NCBI GenBank assembly: GCA_964519615.1 | Contig: CAZFIM010000040.1 | Location: 1-21,534 of the forward strand | Direction: 5' to 3' | Length of the DNA stretch: 21,534 bases | Source of the DNA: CAZFIM01 sp964519615 | GTDB lineage: Bacteria; Chloroflexota; Dehalococcoidia; GIF9; UBA5629 | Shown: positions 7,623 through 14,790 of the stretch, one piece after another | Numbering within the stretch: the first letter of the stretch is position 1 | Layout of the letters: each line of letters starts with the position of its first letter | The notes under the pieces: generated by a model | Told to the model about the DNA's origin: nothing | Databases searched by the model: none | What the model saw: the letters and a program-made list of their open reading frames with translations, nothing else | Program-made: the position numbers and the translations under genes

Positions 7623-7977
7623 CTATATTGGGCGGAGGTATTCCACTACGCGCAGGTTCATAAGCCCGGGTGTCCGGGCAACCGTGTAGGCGGAGGGGAT
7701 AAATCCGGTGCATATAACCACCGCTGCCGGTTTACCTGCTTTCTCCAGCCATGTTGCGGCCCGCACAACTGCGGGCGAGCAGGTTCCTCAGCCTCCCACA
7801 AGCACAATGCCGCTACTGTGAACGCAGCTCCGCTTCCAGAACATCGGCCAGTTTATCTCCATTGGTGAAGATAGTCCAGAAAAAGCCTATCCGCTTTCCT
7901 TCCAGGCTGTCCAGCGGTTGAGCCGGCTGTATTTCCTTTATGACTGATTCTCCCAGCGGTTTTACTACTGCATACAT
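7623..7977 (-). pseudogene. decayed UGSC-type selenoprotein gene
   Basis: Reading from ATG 7977, 54 codons give a typical UGSC-family N terminus (P-L-G-E-S, then L-D-S-L-E-G-K-R-I-G-F, then F-T-N-G-D-K-L-A-D-V-L-E) and stop at TAG 7815-7813. One frame over, the homology continues: G-I-V-L-V-G-G, TGA (7790-7788), G-T-C-S-P-A-V-V, then L-E-K-A-G-K-P-A-A-V-V-I-C-T, A-R-T-P-G-L and R-V-V-E-Y, to a TAG at 7625-7623. The TGA falls exactly where selenocysteine of the U-G-S-C motif belongs. From memory of the family, about 40 residues are missing at the frame change, so an internal deletion probably caused the frameshift. It follows the MarR gene and the SDR pair on the same strand, so it was probably part of that set. 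Confidence 0.6.
7759..7790 (-). promoter_or_regulatory. bacterial SECIS-like hairpin after in-frame TGA
   Basis: The TGA at 7790-7788 is followed on - by 11 bases and then a perfect 7-bp stem, GCCCGCA (7776-7770) with TGCGGGC (7765-7759), closing a GTTG loop. The loop begins 19 bases after TGA with G as first base, inside the window usually required of bacterial SECIS elements. It supports ancestral selenocysteine decoding of the decayed gene. Confidence 0.45.
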
Positions 7978-8034
7978 TGCTTCTAATTTTCCTTCTCTGT
8001 CTTATGCGGCCTGCGGCTCAGTTCTCTGTTTTTG

Positions 8035-8502
8035 TTACGTTAAAAACGGCGGTATGTAGTCCAGTCCAAGCATCTCACGCGCCCGCGTCCGTATACGCAT
8101 GAGACAGGAATCAAAGTGCTTGCGTTCTTCCTCATCCAGCACTGAGAATAGCAGTTCCAGCGACTTTCTCTCCACACCGGAGTATAAGCGCCGGCCTTTT
8201 CTGGTAATAGAAATCTTCATAGTTCTGCCGGGAGGTAATTTTGTCTTTCTTATCAGCCCGCTTGCAGCCATCCCTGTGAGAAGCTCCGAGATTGAATGTG
8301 GCTTTCTGGAAAGCATGTTCGATACATCGGTGACATTGACAGCCTTATTTATTTTTAAAAGCAGATAAAGCAGCCTTACCTGTACGTATGATAAATCGTA
8401 TTGCTGAAGCTCTACTCCCCGTACCTTAAGCGCGTCCCTCGCAGTCGCATCCAGCAGCACCAGCAAATCCAGATTCGGGTCACGCAAATTCCCGTTCTTC
8501 AA
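8035..8502 (-). CDS. MarR-family transcriptional regulator
   Basis: A winged-helix regulator of about 155 residues. The recognition region V-T-D-V-S-N-M-L-S-R-K-P-H-S-I-S-E-L-L-T-G-M lies mid-protein, followed by G-L-I-R-K, a basic wing (P-P-G-R-T-M-K-I-S-I-T-R-K-G) and a C-terminal dimerisation helix with L-D-E-E-E-R-K-H. This is the classic MarR order. The frame opens at TTG 8508, but GGGAGG at 8515-8510 is correctly spaced for TTG 8502, so I use 8502. It lies between the SDR pair and the UGSC remnant on the same strand. MarR proteins usually repress their own operon and respond to small, often aromatic, ligands. Dyads just upstream (8536-8609) are candidate operators. Confidence 0.85.
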   Translation of the reverse strand: MKNGNLRDPNLDLLVLLDATARDALKVRGVELQQYDLSYVQVRLLYLLLKINKAVNVTDVSNMLSRKPHSISELLTGMAASGLIRKTKLPPGRTMKISITRKGRRLYSGVERKSLELLFSVLDEEERKHFDSCLMRIRTRAREMLGLDYIPPFLT

Positions 8503-8535
8503 GACCAAACCTCCCTCGCTGCGCTATGAGCGGCC

Positions 8536-8547
8536 GTACTACAGTAC
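8536..8547. promoter_or_regulatory. small dyad upstream of the MarR gene
   Basis: GTACT-AC-AGTAC is a perfect 5-bp dyad with a 2-bp centre, about 35 bases ahead of the MarR start. Its size and position suit a MarR-type operator (inference). Confidence 0.35.
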
Positions 8548-8553
8548 ACAATG

Positions 8554-8609
8554 TACCTTGCCGGTTCGCTCAGACTATCTTAATGAAGGGGGAGCGAACC
8601 GGCAAGGTA
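8554..8609. repeat. 18-bp perfect inverted repeat between the SDR and MarR genes
   Basis: The left arm TACCTTGCCGGTTCGCTC (8554-8571) and its exact reverse complement (8592-8609) flank a 20-base spacer. Neither strand has a T run after the arm, so it is not a normal intrinsic terminator. It lies between the 3' end of SDR 1 and the MarR gene on -. It could be a strong mRNA hairpin separating the two genes or a double operator site. Confidence 0.8.
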
Positions 8610-8643
8610 GAAGTAAACGGGTTATAGCAACGTATGATGCCTG

Positions 8644-9411
8644 CTATTGTATCGTAGCCCCGCCGTCAACGAACAGTATCTGTCCGGAGATAAAGTCGGA
8701 GTCATCGGAGGCCAGAAATACGGCAGCGCCTATGAGATCCTGCGGCTTTTCACCGCGGGGGATGCACCTTGCTGCAATCGTGGCATCCTCTATATCTTTA
8801 TAACCTACCTGCGCCAGACTTGCTTCTGATGCGGTATATCCGGGAGCAATAGAATTCACATTAATGCCCGACGGCCCCAGAGACCGGGCAAGGGCGTTGG
8901 TCAGCGTATATACGGCGCCTTTGCTTACCGAATAGGGCAGCCACAATGGAGATGCAGGAGACTTGGGCACACCGGAAGAGATATTGATAATCTTACCTTT
9001 GTTCTGCTTGATCATCAGTGGAGCTACTGCCTTGCAGCACAACCATGTCCCCTTTACGTTTACGTCAAATATCCTGTCCCATTCTTTTTCTTCCCATGAA
9101 TCCCATGGCTGGATATTGAGCCCGGCCCAGATGGACGCATTGTTAAGCAGTATATCTACCCTGCCGAAATGCTCCATTGCCTTGTCAGCCATCTCTTTGG
9201 TGGAGTTGCTGTCTGAGATATCGGTCCGTACGGCAAAAGCCTGGCTGCCTTTAGCCCGAACTTCTTCGGCAACCTTTTGTACGCCTTCCAGCTTTATATC
9301 CGCCAGCAGCAGCTTTGCCCCTTCCTCGGCAAAGCGTAGCGCAAATGCTCTCCCGATCCCCTGGCCCGCACCTGTTATTACCGCAACTTTATCCTTTAAC
9401 ACAGACGACAT
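8644..9411 (-). CDS. SDR-family NAD-dependent oxidoreductase 1
   Basis: A 255-residue classical short-chain dehydrogenase/reductase. The nucleotide loop is T-G-A-G-Q-G-I-G (13-20) and D38 closes beta strand 2, which favours NAD(H) over NADP(H). N-N-A-S is at 90-93, N118 is in place, the Ser pair S145-S146 and Y160-x3-K164 complete the catalytic set, and the G-x-I-x-x-V-D-G-G ending is normal. Cytoplasmic, probably tetrameric. AAGGAGGGA immediately precedes ATG 9411. It lies downstream of SDR 2 on the same strand (152 bases apart) and upstream of the MarR gene. The substrate cannot be read from sequence; a secondary alcohol/ketone or cyclic hydroxy compound is likely from the family. Confidence 0.9.
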   Translation of the reverse strand: MSSVLKDKVAVITGAGQGIGRAFALRFAEEGAKLLLADIKLEGVQKVAEEVRAKGSQAFAVRTDISDSNSTKEMADKAMEHFGRVDILLNNASIWAGLNIQPWDSWEEKEWDRIFDVNVKGTWLCCKAVAPLMIKQNKGKIINISSGVPKSPASPLWLPYSVSKGAVYTLTNALARSLGPSGINVNSIAPGYTASEASLAQVGYKDIEDATIAARCIPRGEKPQDLIGAAVFLASDDSDFISGQILFVDGGATIQ

Positions 9412-9563
9412 AGATCCCTCCTTATTACGTATTATAATCCGCCGTGATAATGATACCCGGCTGTATGTCCATCCAATATAATATATACGCCGTTATATGG
9501 ATTAAACGCTATTCTATGAGCCTACCCGATACGAACTATTTCTCAAACATCTCCGCCATCATC

Positions 9564-10355
9564 CTACCGCGCCGTGAAACCGCCGTCTATCACCAGCTCT
9601 GAACCGGTAACAAAGCTGGACTCATCAGACGCCAGATATAATATGCCGTAGGCAATATCTATGGGATCAGCCAGGCGTCCGATAGGGTGCCAGTCCTCTC
9701 TTGTTTTCTTTACCTCTTCATAACTTCTCCCGGTAGCGGCTACCTCCTGTTTAATTTCAGCATCCACCATGGAGGTCAGCACAAGACCGGGATGAACGGA
9801 ATTTACCCGGATATTATAGTCCAGAACGGACTTTGAGCATTCAAGAGCGGCTGCCTTGGTGAGAAGGCGCACTGCGCCTTTACTGGCGTTGTAAGCAGAC
9901 GTTCCGGGAGTGCCGACAATTCCCCCCATCGATGAAATATTAATGATAGAACCTCCTCCTGTCTTCTTCATAGCAGCGATCGCGCATTTCGTCCCCAGAA
10001 AAACACCGTCCACATTGACTCTCATAGTAAATTGCCATTCTTCAAGTGAGGTATCCTCAATATTCTTGCGGAACATCACTCCGGCATTATTAACCAGAAC
10101 ATCAAGTTTGCCGAATTCAGCCACCGTCCTGGCGATAACCTCGTTCCACTGGCTTTCACTGGTAACATCATGCTTGATAAATATGGCTTTGCCGCCGTCC
10201 CTGTTTATCTCATCCACCAATTTTTTCCCTTTGGTTTCATCGAGGTCGGTAGCGACAACCTTCGCACCTTCTTTTGCCAGAAGCGCGGCATAAACACTTC
10301 CCAACCCGTTAGCTGCGCCGGTTACTATTGCTGTTTTACCTTTGACACGATCCAT
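9564..10355 (-). CDS. SDR-family NAD-dependent oxidoreductase 2
   Basis: A 263-residue classical SDR with T-G-A-A-N-G-L-G at 12-19, D37 after beta strand 2 (NAD preference), N-N-A-G at 89-92, N114, S142, Y155 and K159, and a V-T-G-S-E-L-V-I-D-G-G ending. The insert at about residues 200-225 (substrate-binding lid) is longer and more charged than in SDR 1. Many close relatives are annotated as cyclohexanol or hydroxysteroid dehydrogenases, so a ring alcohol substrate is plausible but unproven. GAGAAGGA precedes ATG 10355. It is first in the - strand set and divergent from the Liv importer. Confidence 0.9.
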   Translation of the reverse strand: MDRVKGKTAIVTGAANGLGSVYAALLAKEGAKVVATDLDETKGKKLVDEINRDGGKAIFIKHDVTSESQWNEVIARTVAEFGKLDVLVNNAGVMFRKNIEDTSLEEWQFTMRVNVDGVFLGTKCAIAAMKKTGGGSIINISSMGGIVGTPGTSAYNASKGAVRLLTKAAALECSKSVLDYNIRVNSVHPGLVLTSMVDAEIKQEVAATGRSYEEVKKTREDWHPIGRLADPIDIAYGILYLASDESSFVTGSELVIDGGFTAR

Positions 10356-10397
10356 TTTTCCTTCTCCATAAAATATTTATTTTTCCGGACGGTTATA

Positions 10398-10426
10398 TTA
10401 GCAAGCTAAAACATATGTGATATCAC
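10398..10426. promoter_or_regulatory. two dyads in the SDR 2 promoter region
   Basis: TTAGC-AA-GCTAA (10398-10409) and the perfect 10-bp palindrome GTGATATCAC (10417-10426) lie between the candidate -10 (10465-10470) and the SDR 2 start on the - strand. They are good candidates for repressor operators, possibly for the nearby MarR protein. Confidence 0.4.
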
Positions 10427-10464
10427 TATTGATAATAATGCGTACAACCGGGGGGGTTTTCGAA

Positions 10465-10473
10465 ATTATACCA
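10465..10473 (-). promoter_or_regulatory. extended -10 promoter for SDR 2
   Basis: On - the sequence reads TGG-TATAAT, an extended -10, about 110 bases upstream of the SDR 2 ATG. The -35 region is weak (TGGAAT at 17 bp). A run of seven G on the + strand (seven C on -) follows in the initially transcribed region. Confidence 0.45.
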
Positions 10474-10574
10474 CACGATCAGCAGTCATTCCAGACATCA
10501 CAGTATAATAAAGTATAATTATTTGCACGAACTCCCCAAATTATGTAAAACTATCGGTTGTCGGATGAGCACTA

Positions 10575-10603
10575 TTGACAAATGCAATTATAGAATCTAT
10601 TAT
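10575..10603 (+). promoter_or_regulatory. promoter of the Liv-type importer operon
   Basis: TTGACA (10575-10580), a 17-bp spacer and TATTAT (10598-10603) are on +. The first long gene starts at 10965, so the transcript would carry a leader of about 350 nt. The rest of the 10356-10964 intergenic stretch holds the divergent SDR 2 promoter, the dyads described separately and a small possible leader ORF. Confidence 0.6.
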
Positions 10604-10773
10604 ATACACCGATGTAAATATTTGCTACACTACAGCGAATATTCACGAATATGTTCAATATTGCACTTCAAAGGTACTAATAGTTATTGCGAGTCAGGCT
10701 GCAATTTTTTTACACCCTGAAGAGAAGTGATTTCAGTAGGGTATTTGTTTAATTTGGCAGATAGAATCGTCAA

Positions 10774-10825
10774 AACCGGTAACTGTACTGAGATAAATTC
10801 CGTATATACGTGGTTTCTACCGGTT
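10774..10825 (+). repeat. 8-bp inverted repeat in the Liv operon leader
   Basis: AACCGGTA (10774-10781) and TACCGGTT (10818-10825) flank a 36-base spacer. Each arm also contains the self-complementary ACCGGT, so two identical protein sites or a leader hairpin are both possible. Confidence 0.4.
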
Positions 10826-10905
10826 GAGGATTTTCCGTGAGTTAACAAGAAAGATACGGACCGGACAATCCTCCGGAGCAAAGAGTCAAATAACAGGGAG
10901 GAGGG

Positions 10906-10968
10906 GTGTATGATCTAAGATTCCAGCAAAGAAGAGCAAGAATAACTAACTGGAGAGATATAATATGA
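10906..10968 (+). CDS. possible 20-residue leader peptide coupled to the substrate-binding protein
   Basis: GTG at 10906 opens a 20-codon frame rich in Arg and Gln (Y-D-L-R-F-Q-Q-R-R-A-R). Its TGA at 10966-10968 overlaps the ATG of the substrate-binding protein gene in an ATGA arrangement. A very strong GGGAGGAGGGG run (10896-10906) lies in front with no other obvious target. The same ribosome site could instead serve ATG 10910, a two-codon frame Met-Ile-stop. Translation is unproven; the coupling geometry is the main argument. Confidence 0.3.
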   Translation: MYDLRFQQRRARITNWRDII

Positions 10969-12299
10969 ACAAAAAAATTATATCAATATTGATAGTAAGC
11001 GTACTATGTCTGGCATTGCTCGCAGTGGGTTGCTCCAAGACGGGCAAATCATCCGAAAAAGATGAGATAGTAATAGGTGCTGCGTGTTCATTGACCGGCA
11101 TGTTTGCCGGCTTCGGAGAAGGCTCAAAATACGGGCTTGAGGCGGCAATAGAAGATATCAATAAACAGGGCGGCGTTTACGTAGAAGAATACGGTAAGAA
11201 ACTTCCCCTTAGAATAATAGTCCGCAACAGCGAGAGCGATCCTATAAAGGTCGGAGCTCTTATGGAAGACCTGGTTTTAAATGACAAAGTAGACTTGCTG
11301 TGCATGGGTGGTGAACCTCCCACGACTACTTCCAGTGCATCCAACGTAGCTGATAAATATAAGATTCCGTTTGTAAGCTGCTGCGGCCCGTGGGAGCCAT
11401 GGAAAGCGATGAAAGATGCTGCTCCGGGGCACTGGGACTGGACCTTTGCCTGCGGCACTTTCGCCATAGCCTCCCCGGCCGAAGAGGGAGACTTTAGAGG
11501 AGTACCCGGTTATACGGTATTTGATGCATGGGCATCACAGCTCAAAATGTTTGGTGATCAGACCAATAAAAAGATGGCGGTATTCGCCTCAGACGACCCG
11601 GACGGCATCGGCTGGTACGGTGTATTCCCTTCGATAGTTCCGGACCTGGGTTATGATGTTGTCGGATTGGATAAGAAGCTGGGTCTGGCACCAATGGAAA
11701 CCACTGATTTCTCATCGATTATTAATGAATGGAAAGCCGAAGATTGTCAGATTGTATGGGGCAATGCACCCGCGCCTTTCATCGCCACGCTGTGGAAGCA
11801 ATGCAGACAACTCGGTTTCAAACCCAAGATTGCAACTTTAGGGAGAGGTTCGCTTTTCCTTGAAGACGTACAAGCATGGGGCGGCAATCTCCCGCTCGGC
11901 GTAGGTACTGAGATCTACTGGCACCCGGCATGGGAAGACAGCCCGGGAATCGGAGGTGAAACTCCTCAATCAATCCATGACCGCTGGCATGAAGATACAG
12001 GGAGAGGAATCAACTCCGGTATGGCTGACGGCTACCGTACCATGCAGGTGATAATTGACAGTATCGAGAGGGCCGGCACTGTGACTGATAAAGCAAAGCT
12101 CCGCGATGCTTTGTGGGCAACAGACTTGCCGACTGTCATTCACAGGGTGAAAGGCAATTCTGCCAATTTCAGCCGTGGCGCTCTCGTATACGGGCAATGG
12201 CAGGGTTCGGATGGCAACTGGACGCTCGAAGTCGTTCATTCTTATGTAGATTTCGTCAAACCCACCGCCGATCCCATTTTCCCACTTCGCTATGACTAA
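10965..12299 (+). CDS. Liv-type ABC transporter substrate-binding lipoprotein
   Basis: The 444-residue protein has a lipoprotein signal: M-N-K-K, a hydrophobic core and L-A-V-G-C with Cys23 as the lipidated residue. The mature part is a type I periplasmic-binding fold (Peripla_BP_6, branched-chain amino acid group), starting I-V-I-G-A-A-C-S-L-T-G and G-L-E-A-A-I-E-D-I-N-K-Q-G-G. It is Trp-rich (C-C-G-P-W-E-P-W, W-K-Q-C-R-Q-L-G-F). Family members bind amino acids, amides, urea and aromatic acids, so the ligand cannot be assigned. GGAGA lies 9 bases before ATG. It is first in an operon followed by both ATPases and both permeases. Confidence 0.9.
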   Translation: MNKKIISILIVSVLCLALLAVGCSKTGKSSEKDEIVIGAACSLTGMFAGFGEGSKYGLEAAIEDINKQGGVYVEEYGKKLPLRIIVRNSESDPIKVGALMEDLVLNDKVDLLCMGGEPPTTTSSASNVADKYKIPFVSCCGPWEPWKAMKDAAPGHWDWTFACGTFAIASPAEEGDFRGVPGYTVFDAWASQLKMFGDQTNKKMAVFASDDPDGIGWYGVFPSIVPDLGYDVVGLDKKLGLAPMETTDFSSIINEWKAEDCQIVWGNAPAPFIATLWKQCRQLGFKPKIATLGRGSLFLEDVQAWGGNLPLGVGTEIYWHPAWEDSPGIGGETPQSIHDRWHEDTGRGINSGMADGYRTMQVIIDSIERAGTVTDKAKLRDALWATDLPTVIHRVKGNSANFSRGALVYGQWQGSDGNWTLEVVHSYVDFVKPTADPIFPLRYD

Positions 12300-12328
12300 C
12301 CCTTTGACAAATTAGAATGAATAAATAT

Positions 12329-12377
12329 GGAGAGAAGCTTGGGATACAGGGCAACTGCCTGTCTCAAGTTTCTCTCC
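12329..12377 (+). other. long mRNA hairpin between the binding-protein and ATPase genes
   Basis: Positions 12329-12350 pair with 12358-12377 as a stem of about 20 bp with two G-U pairs and a 2-nt bulge, closing a loop of about 7 nt. No T run follows directly, so it is unlikely to be a full terminator. In binding-protein operons such hairpins commonly protect the upstream mRNA 3' end and raise binding-protein levels relative to the membrane parts; that role is inferred. A TTGACA at 12304-12309 just before it has no good -10. Confidence 0.6.
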
Positions 12378-12411
12378 GATAAATATAAGGCTTTTAATAT
12401 AAGGTAGTTAA

Positions 12412-13131
12412 TTGGACAAACCGATTCTTTCAGTTACTAATATTAATAAGCATTTCGGAGGTGTTGCCGCCGTAAGCGACCTGAGTTTCAATGTTCAGGC
12501 GGGAGAAGTAATAGGCCTTATGGGTCCTAACGGTGCAGGCAAGACAACGCTTCTAAATATTATCTCCGGGGAATATAAGCCGGATACAGGGAAAATAACT
12601 TTCAATGAACGCGATATTACCGGTATGCCTCCGCATGAGGTTTGCCATATGGGTATCGCCAGAGCTTATCAGATCCCTCAACCGTTCACTCAGATGACAG
12701 CCCTCGATAATATAGTTGTGGCGGCTATTTATGGACAGGGACTGAGTAAATCCGCCGCTGAAGCGTACGCAGAAGAAATGCTGGACTTTGTCGGCCTTGC
12801 AGACCGTAAACAGCTGCTCACTAAGGACCTGCTTGTCGTTACGCTTAAAAGGCTTGAACTGGCCAGAGTCCTTGCAACCAAACCTGCATTAGTACTGCTG
12901 GATGAAGTAGCTGCAGGGCTGAACGAAGAGGAAATACCTGTTTTTCTAAACCTTTTAAAGAAGGTTCACCAGATGGGAATCACTGTTATCTTAATTGAAC
13001 ATGTTTTACAGGTAATGGTGGAGGCTGTTGACAGAATTGTAGTCATGGACAAAGGTACCAAGATAGCTGAAGGCAATACAGATGAAATTATGGTAAATAG
13101 CAAGGTAATTGAGGCCTACCTGGGCCAGTAA
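12412..13131 (+). CDS. livG: Liv-type ABC transporter ATPase (LivG-like)
   Basis: A 239-residue ABC ATPase of the branched-chain amino acid type. Walker A is G-P-N-G-A-G-K-T (38-45), the Q-loop Gln is about residue 87 (A-Y-Q-I-P-Q-P-F), Walker B is V-L-L-D-E (161-165), the A-A-G-L-N D-loop follows, and His197 forms the H-loop. The signature is atypical: where LSGGQ or LPYGQ is expected, residues 139-146 read D-L-L-V-V-T-L-K before R-L-E-L-A-R. A subgroup of Liv ATPases shares this loss. The start is TTG 12412, with only a weak AAGG upstream. It pairs with the LivF-like ATPase just downstream. Confidence 0.88.
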   Translation: MDKPILSVTNINKHFGGVAAVSDLSFNVQAGEVIGLMGPNGAGKTTLLNIISGEYKPDTGKITFNERDITGMPPHEVCHMGIARAYQIPQPFTQMTALDNIVVAAIYGQGLSKSAAEAYAEEMLDFVGLADRKQLLTKDLLVVTLKRLELARVLATKPALVLLDEVAAGLNEEEIPVFLNLLKKVHQMGITVILIEHVLQVMVEAVDRIVVMDKGTKIAEGNTDEIMVNSKVIEAYLGQ

Positions 13132-13177
13132 AAAAACCGGCAAAAAAATCAATAACAGGAAGAAAACGCGTAAAGAA

Positions 13178-13897
13178 ATGTCTTCGGAAATATTACTGGA
13201 AGTTAAAAATGTGGATTCGTTTCACGGCAGTTTTCAAGCTCTGTGGGATGTTTCTCTCTATGTAAAATCCGGTGAAATCGTAACGCTGGTAGGCGCCAAT
13301 TCCTCCGGTAAATCAACACTAATAGATACGATATCGGGCATGATCCATCCAAAGAAAGGGCAGATAATATTCGACGGGAAAGATATCTCAGGACTCACAC
13401 ATTACCAAATAGTCTCTCAGGGCATCTCACAGGTACCTGAGGGAAGGAGGATTTTTCCTGACCTGAGTGTAATAGATAACCTCATTATCGGTTCTTATAA
13501 CCGAAACGCAAGGTCGCAGAAACAGCAAAATCTAGAGCAGGTTTTTGATCTCTTCCCGATACTTAAAGAAAGAAAGAATCAATTAGCCAAAACACTCAGC
13601 GGTGGAGAACAGCAAATGCTTGTCATAGGGAGAGGGTTGATGTCCTCTCCCAAACTTATGATACTTGATGAAATGTCTTTGGGCCTTGCTCCTTTAGTTA
13701 TTAATGAGCTATACAGGATTTTACAGGAGATTCGCAACAGAGGAGTGACTATCCTCTTTGTTGAACAGAATGCGAAGCGCAGTATCAGTGAAGCGGACAG
13801 GGCATATATTTTGAAAACAGGACGCGTTGTATTAAGCGGGAGTTCATCTGAGATACTGGCGGAAGCAGAGATTAAAAAGGCGTATTTTGGCATATAA
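13178..13897 (+). CDS. livF: Liv-type ABC transporter ATPase (LivF-like)
   Basis: A 239-residue second ATPase. Walker A reads G-A-N-S-S-G-K-S (39-46), with N-S-S where most members have N-G-A. The Q-loop has Q85, the full signature L-S-G-G-E is at 140-144, Walker B is L-M-I-L-D-E (160-165), and the H-loop position is Gln in V-E-Q-N, as is normal for LivF. The frame is open from 13109, overlapping livG, but that extension is Lys/Arg-rich and non-family. ATG 13178 gives the usual N terminus S-S-E-I-L-L-E-V-K-N-V. With livG it forms the nucleotide-binding heterodimer, and this partner supplies an intact signature. Confidence 0.9.
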   Translation: MSSEILLEVKNVDSFHGSFQALWDVSLYVKSGEIVTLVGANSSGKSTLIDTISGMIHPKKGQIIFDGKDISGLTHYQIVSQGISQVPEGRRIFPDLSVIDNLIIGSYNRNARSQKQQNLEQVFDLFPILKERKNQLAKTLSGGEQQMLVIGRGLMSSPKLMILDEMSLGLAPLVINELYRILQEIRNRGVTILFVEQNAKRSISEADRAYILKTGRVVLSGSSSEILAEAEIKKAYFGI

Positions 13898-13916
13898 AGA
13901 TGGTAAGGAACTATAG

Positions 13917-14783
13917 ATGACAGACTTAGCAAGCTTATCCTCTGCCATAATCATGGGCATTTTACTGGGAGGGCTGTACGCATTAATTGCATTAGGTCTT
14001 TCACTGGTATTCGGGCTGATGCGATTAATCAATGTCGCTCATGGCGACCTGGTGATGTTCGCCAGCTACTTTGCCTATGCGCTGCTGACCGCATGGAGTC
14101 TCGACCCGATCATTAGCATATTCATCGGTATACCTCTATGGCTGCTGCTTGGTTACGGCATCCAGAAATTTCTCATGAGCCGTGCTTTTAAAATATCAGC
14201 GGAATCTCCTTTAATAATAGCTTTTGGTATTTCTCTCGTGCTTCAGAATCTGGCCCAGATTCTATGGTCGCCGATGTCCAGAAGTATCACAACGGCATAC
14301 AGCCTTGAAAGCTTCAATATCGGCAGTATCGTTATACCAAACACCTATGTATTCGATTTCATCGCAGCAGTAATCGTGATGATCTTCCTGCGGGAATTTT
14401 TAAGAAGAACATACTTGGGAAAGGCAATATCAGCTTCATCTCAGGACAATAAAGCAGCACAGCTTATGGGAATAAACACCGGGCGTGTATATGCCTTTGC
14501 CTTTGCCATTGCCGCTGCAACCGCAGCAATAGCCGGTGTATTTCTCGGCTTGACATTTCCCTTCACACCACAATCAGGAGTCTCGTTTCTCATTATCGCT
14601 TTCGGTGTAACCATAATAGGCGGATTGGGGAGCATGTTCGGGACATTTATCGGAGGGATTATTCTGGGTCTGGCTCAAACCCTTGGTGCATATTTCTTTG
14701 GCAGTGCACTCCAAATGCTTTTTGCCTACCTCATTGTTATCCTTGTACTTGCCATCAGACCGCAAGGAGTATTCGGACGTTGA
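13917..14783 (+). CDS. livH: Liv-type ABC transporter permease (LivH-like)
   Basis: A 288-residue polytopic membrane protein of the BPD_transp_2 family. The N terminus I-M-G-I-L-L-G-G-L-Y-A-L-I-A-L-G-L is the canonical LivH start, followed by F-G-L-M-R-L-I-N-V-A-H-G-D. The cytoplasmic EAA-like loop R-R-T-Y-L-G-K-A-I-S-A-S-S-Q-D is near residue 160, with A-A-Q-L-M-G-I-N after it. About 8 helices. AAGGAA precedes ATG 13917, 19 bases after livF ends. Forms the translocation channel with LivM. Confidence 0.92.
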   Translation: MTDLASLSSAIIMGILLGGLYALIALGLSLVFGLMRLINVAHGDLVMFASYFAYALLTAWSLDPIISIFIGIPLWLLLGYGIQKFLMSRAFKISAESPLIIAFGISLVLQNLAQILWSPMSRSITTAYSLESFNIGSIVIPNTYVFDFIAAVIVMIFLREFLRRTYLGKAISASSQDNKAAQLMGINTGRVYAFAFAIAAATAAIAGVFLGLTFPFTPQSGVSFLIIAFGVTIIGGLGSMFGTFIGGIILGLAQTLGAYFFGSALQMLFAYLIVILVLAIRPQGVFGR

Positions 14784-14790
14784 TTGAATT

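Noticed and set aside
7478..7663. 61-residue frame on + in the gene-debris region
   Set aside because: The opposite strand shows family-like fragments, and this frame has no ribosome site, so it is a shadow of the ruins.
8554..8609. Intrinsic terminator for SDR 1
   Set aside because: The stem is strong, but no T run follows on - and the 20-base loop is too large, so I kept it as an inverted repeat of unknown role.
8963..9481. 172-residue frame on + opposite SDR 1
   Set aside because: It is antisense to a clear SDR gene with all catalytic residues, has no ribosome site and shows Ser/Thr-rich composition typical of a shadow frame.
12304..12332. Internal promoter before livG (TTGACA at 12304)
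   Set aside because: The best -10 at proper spacing is TATGGA or worse and overlaps the hairpin, so support is too weak for a feature.
13109..13177. N-terminal extension of the LivF-like protein
   Set aside because: It would overlap livG and add a Lys/Arg-rich tail absent from the family. ATG 13178 gives the normal N terminus.
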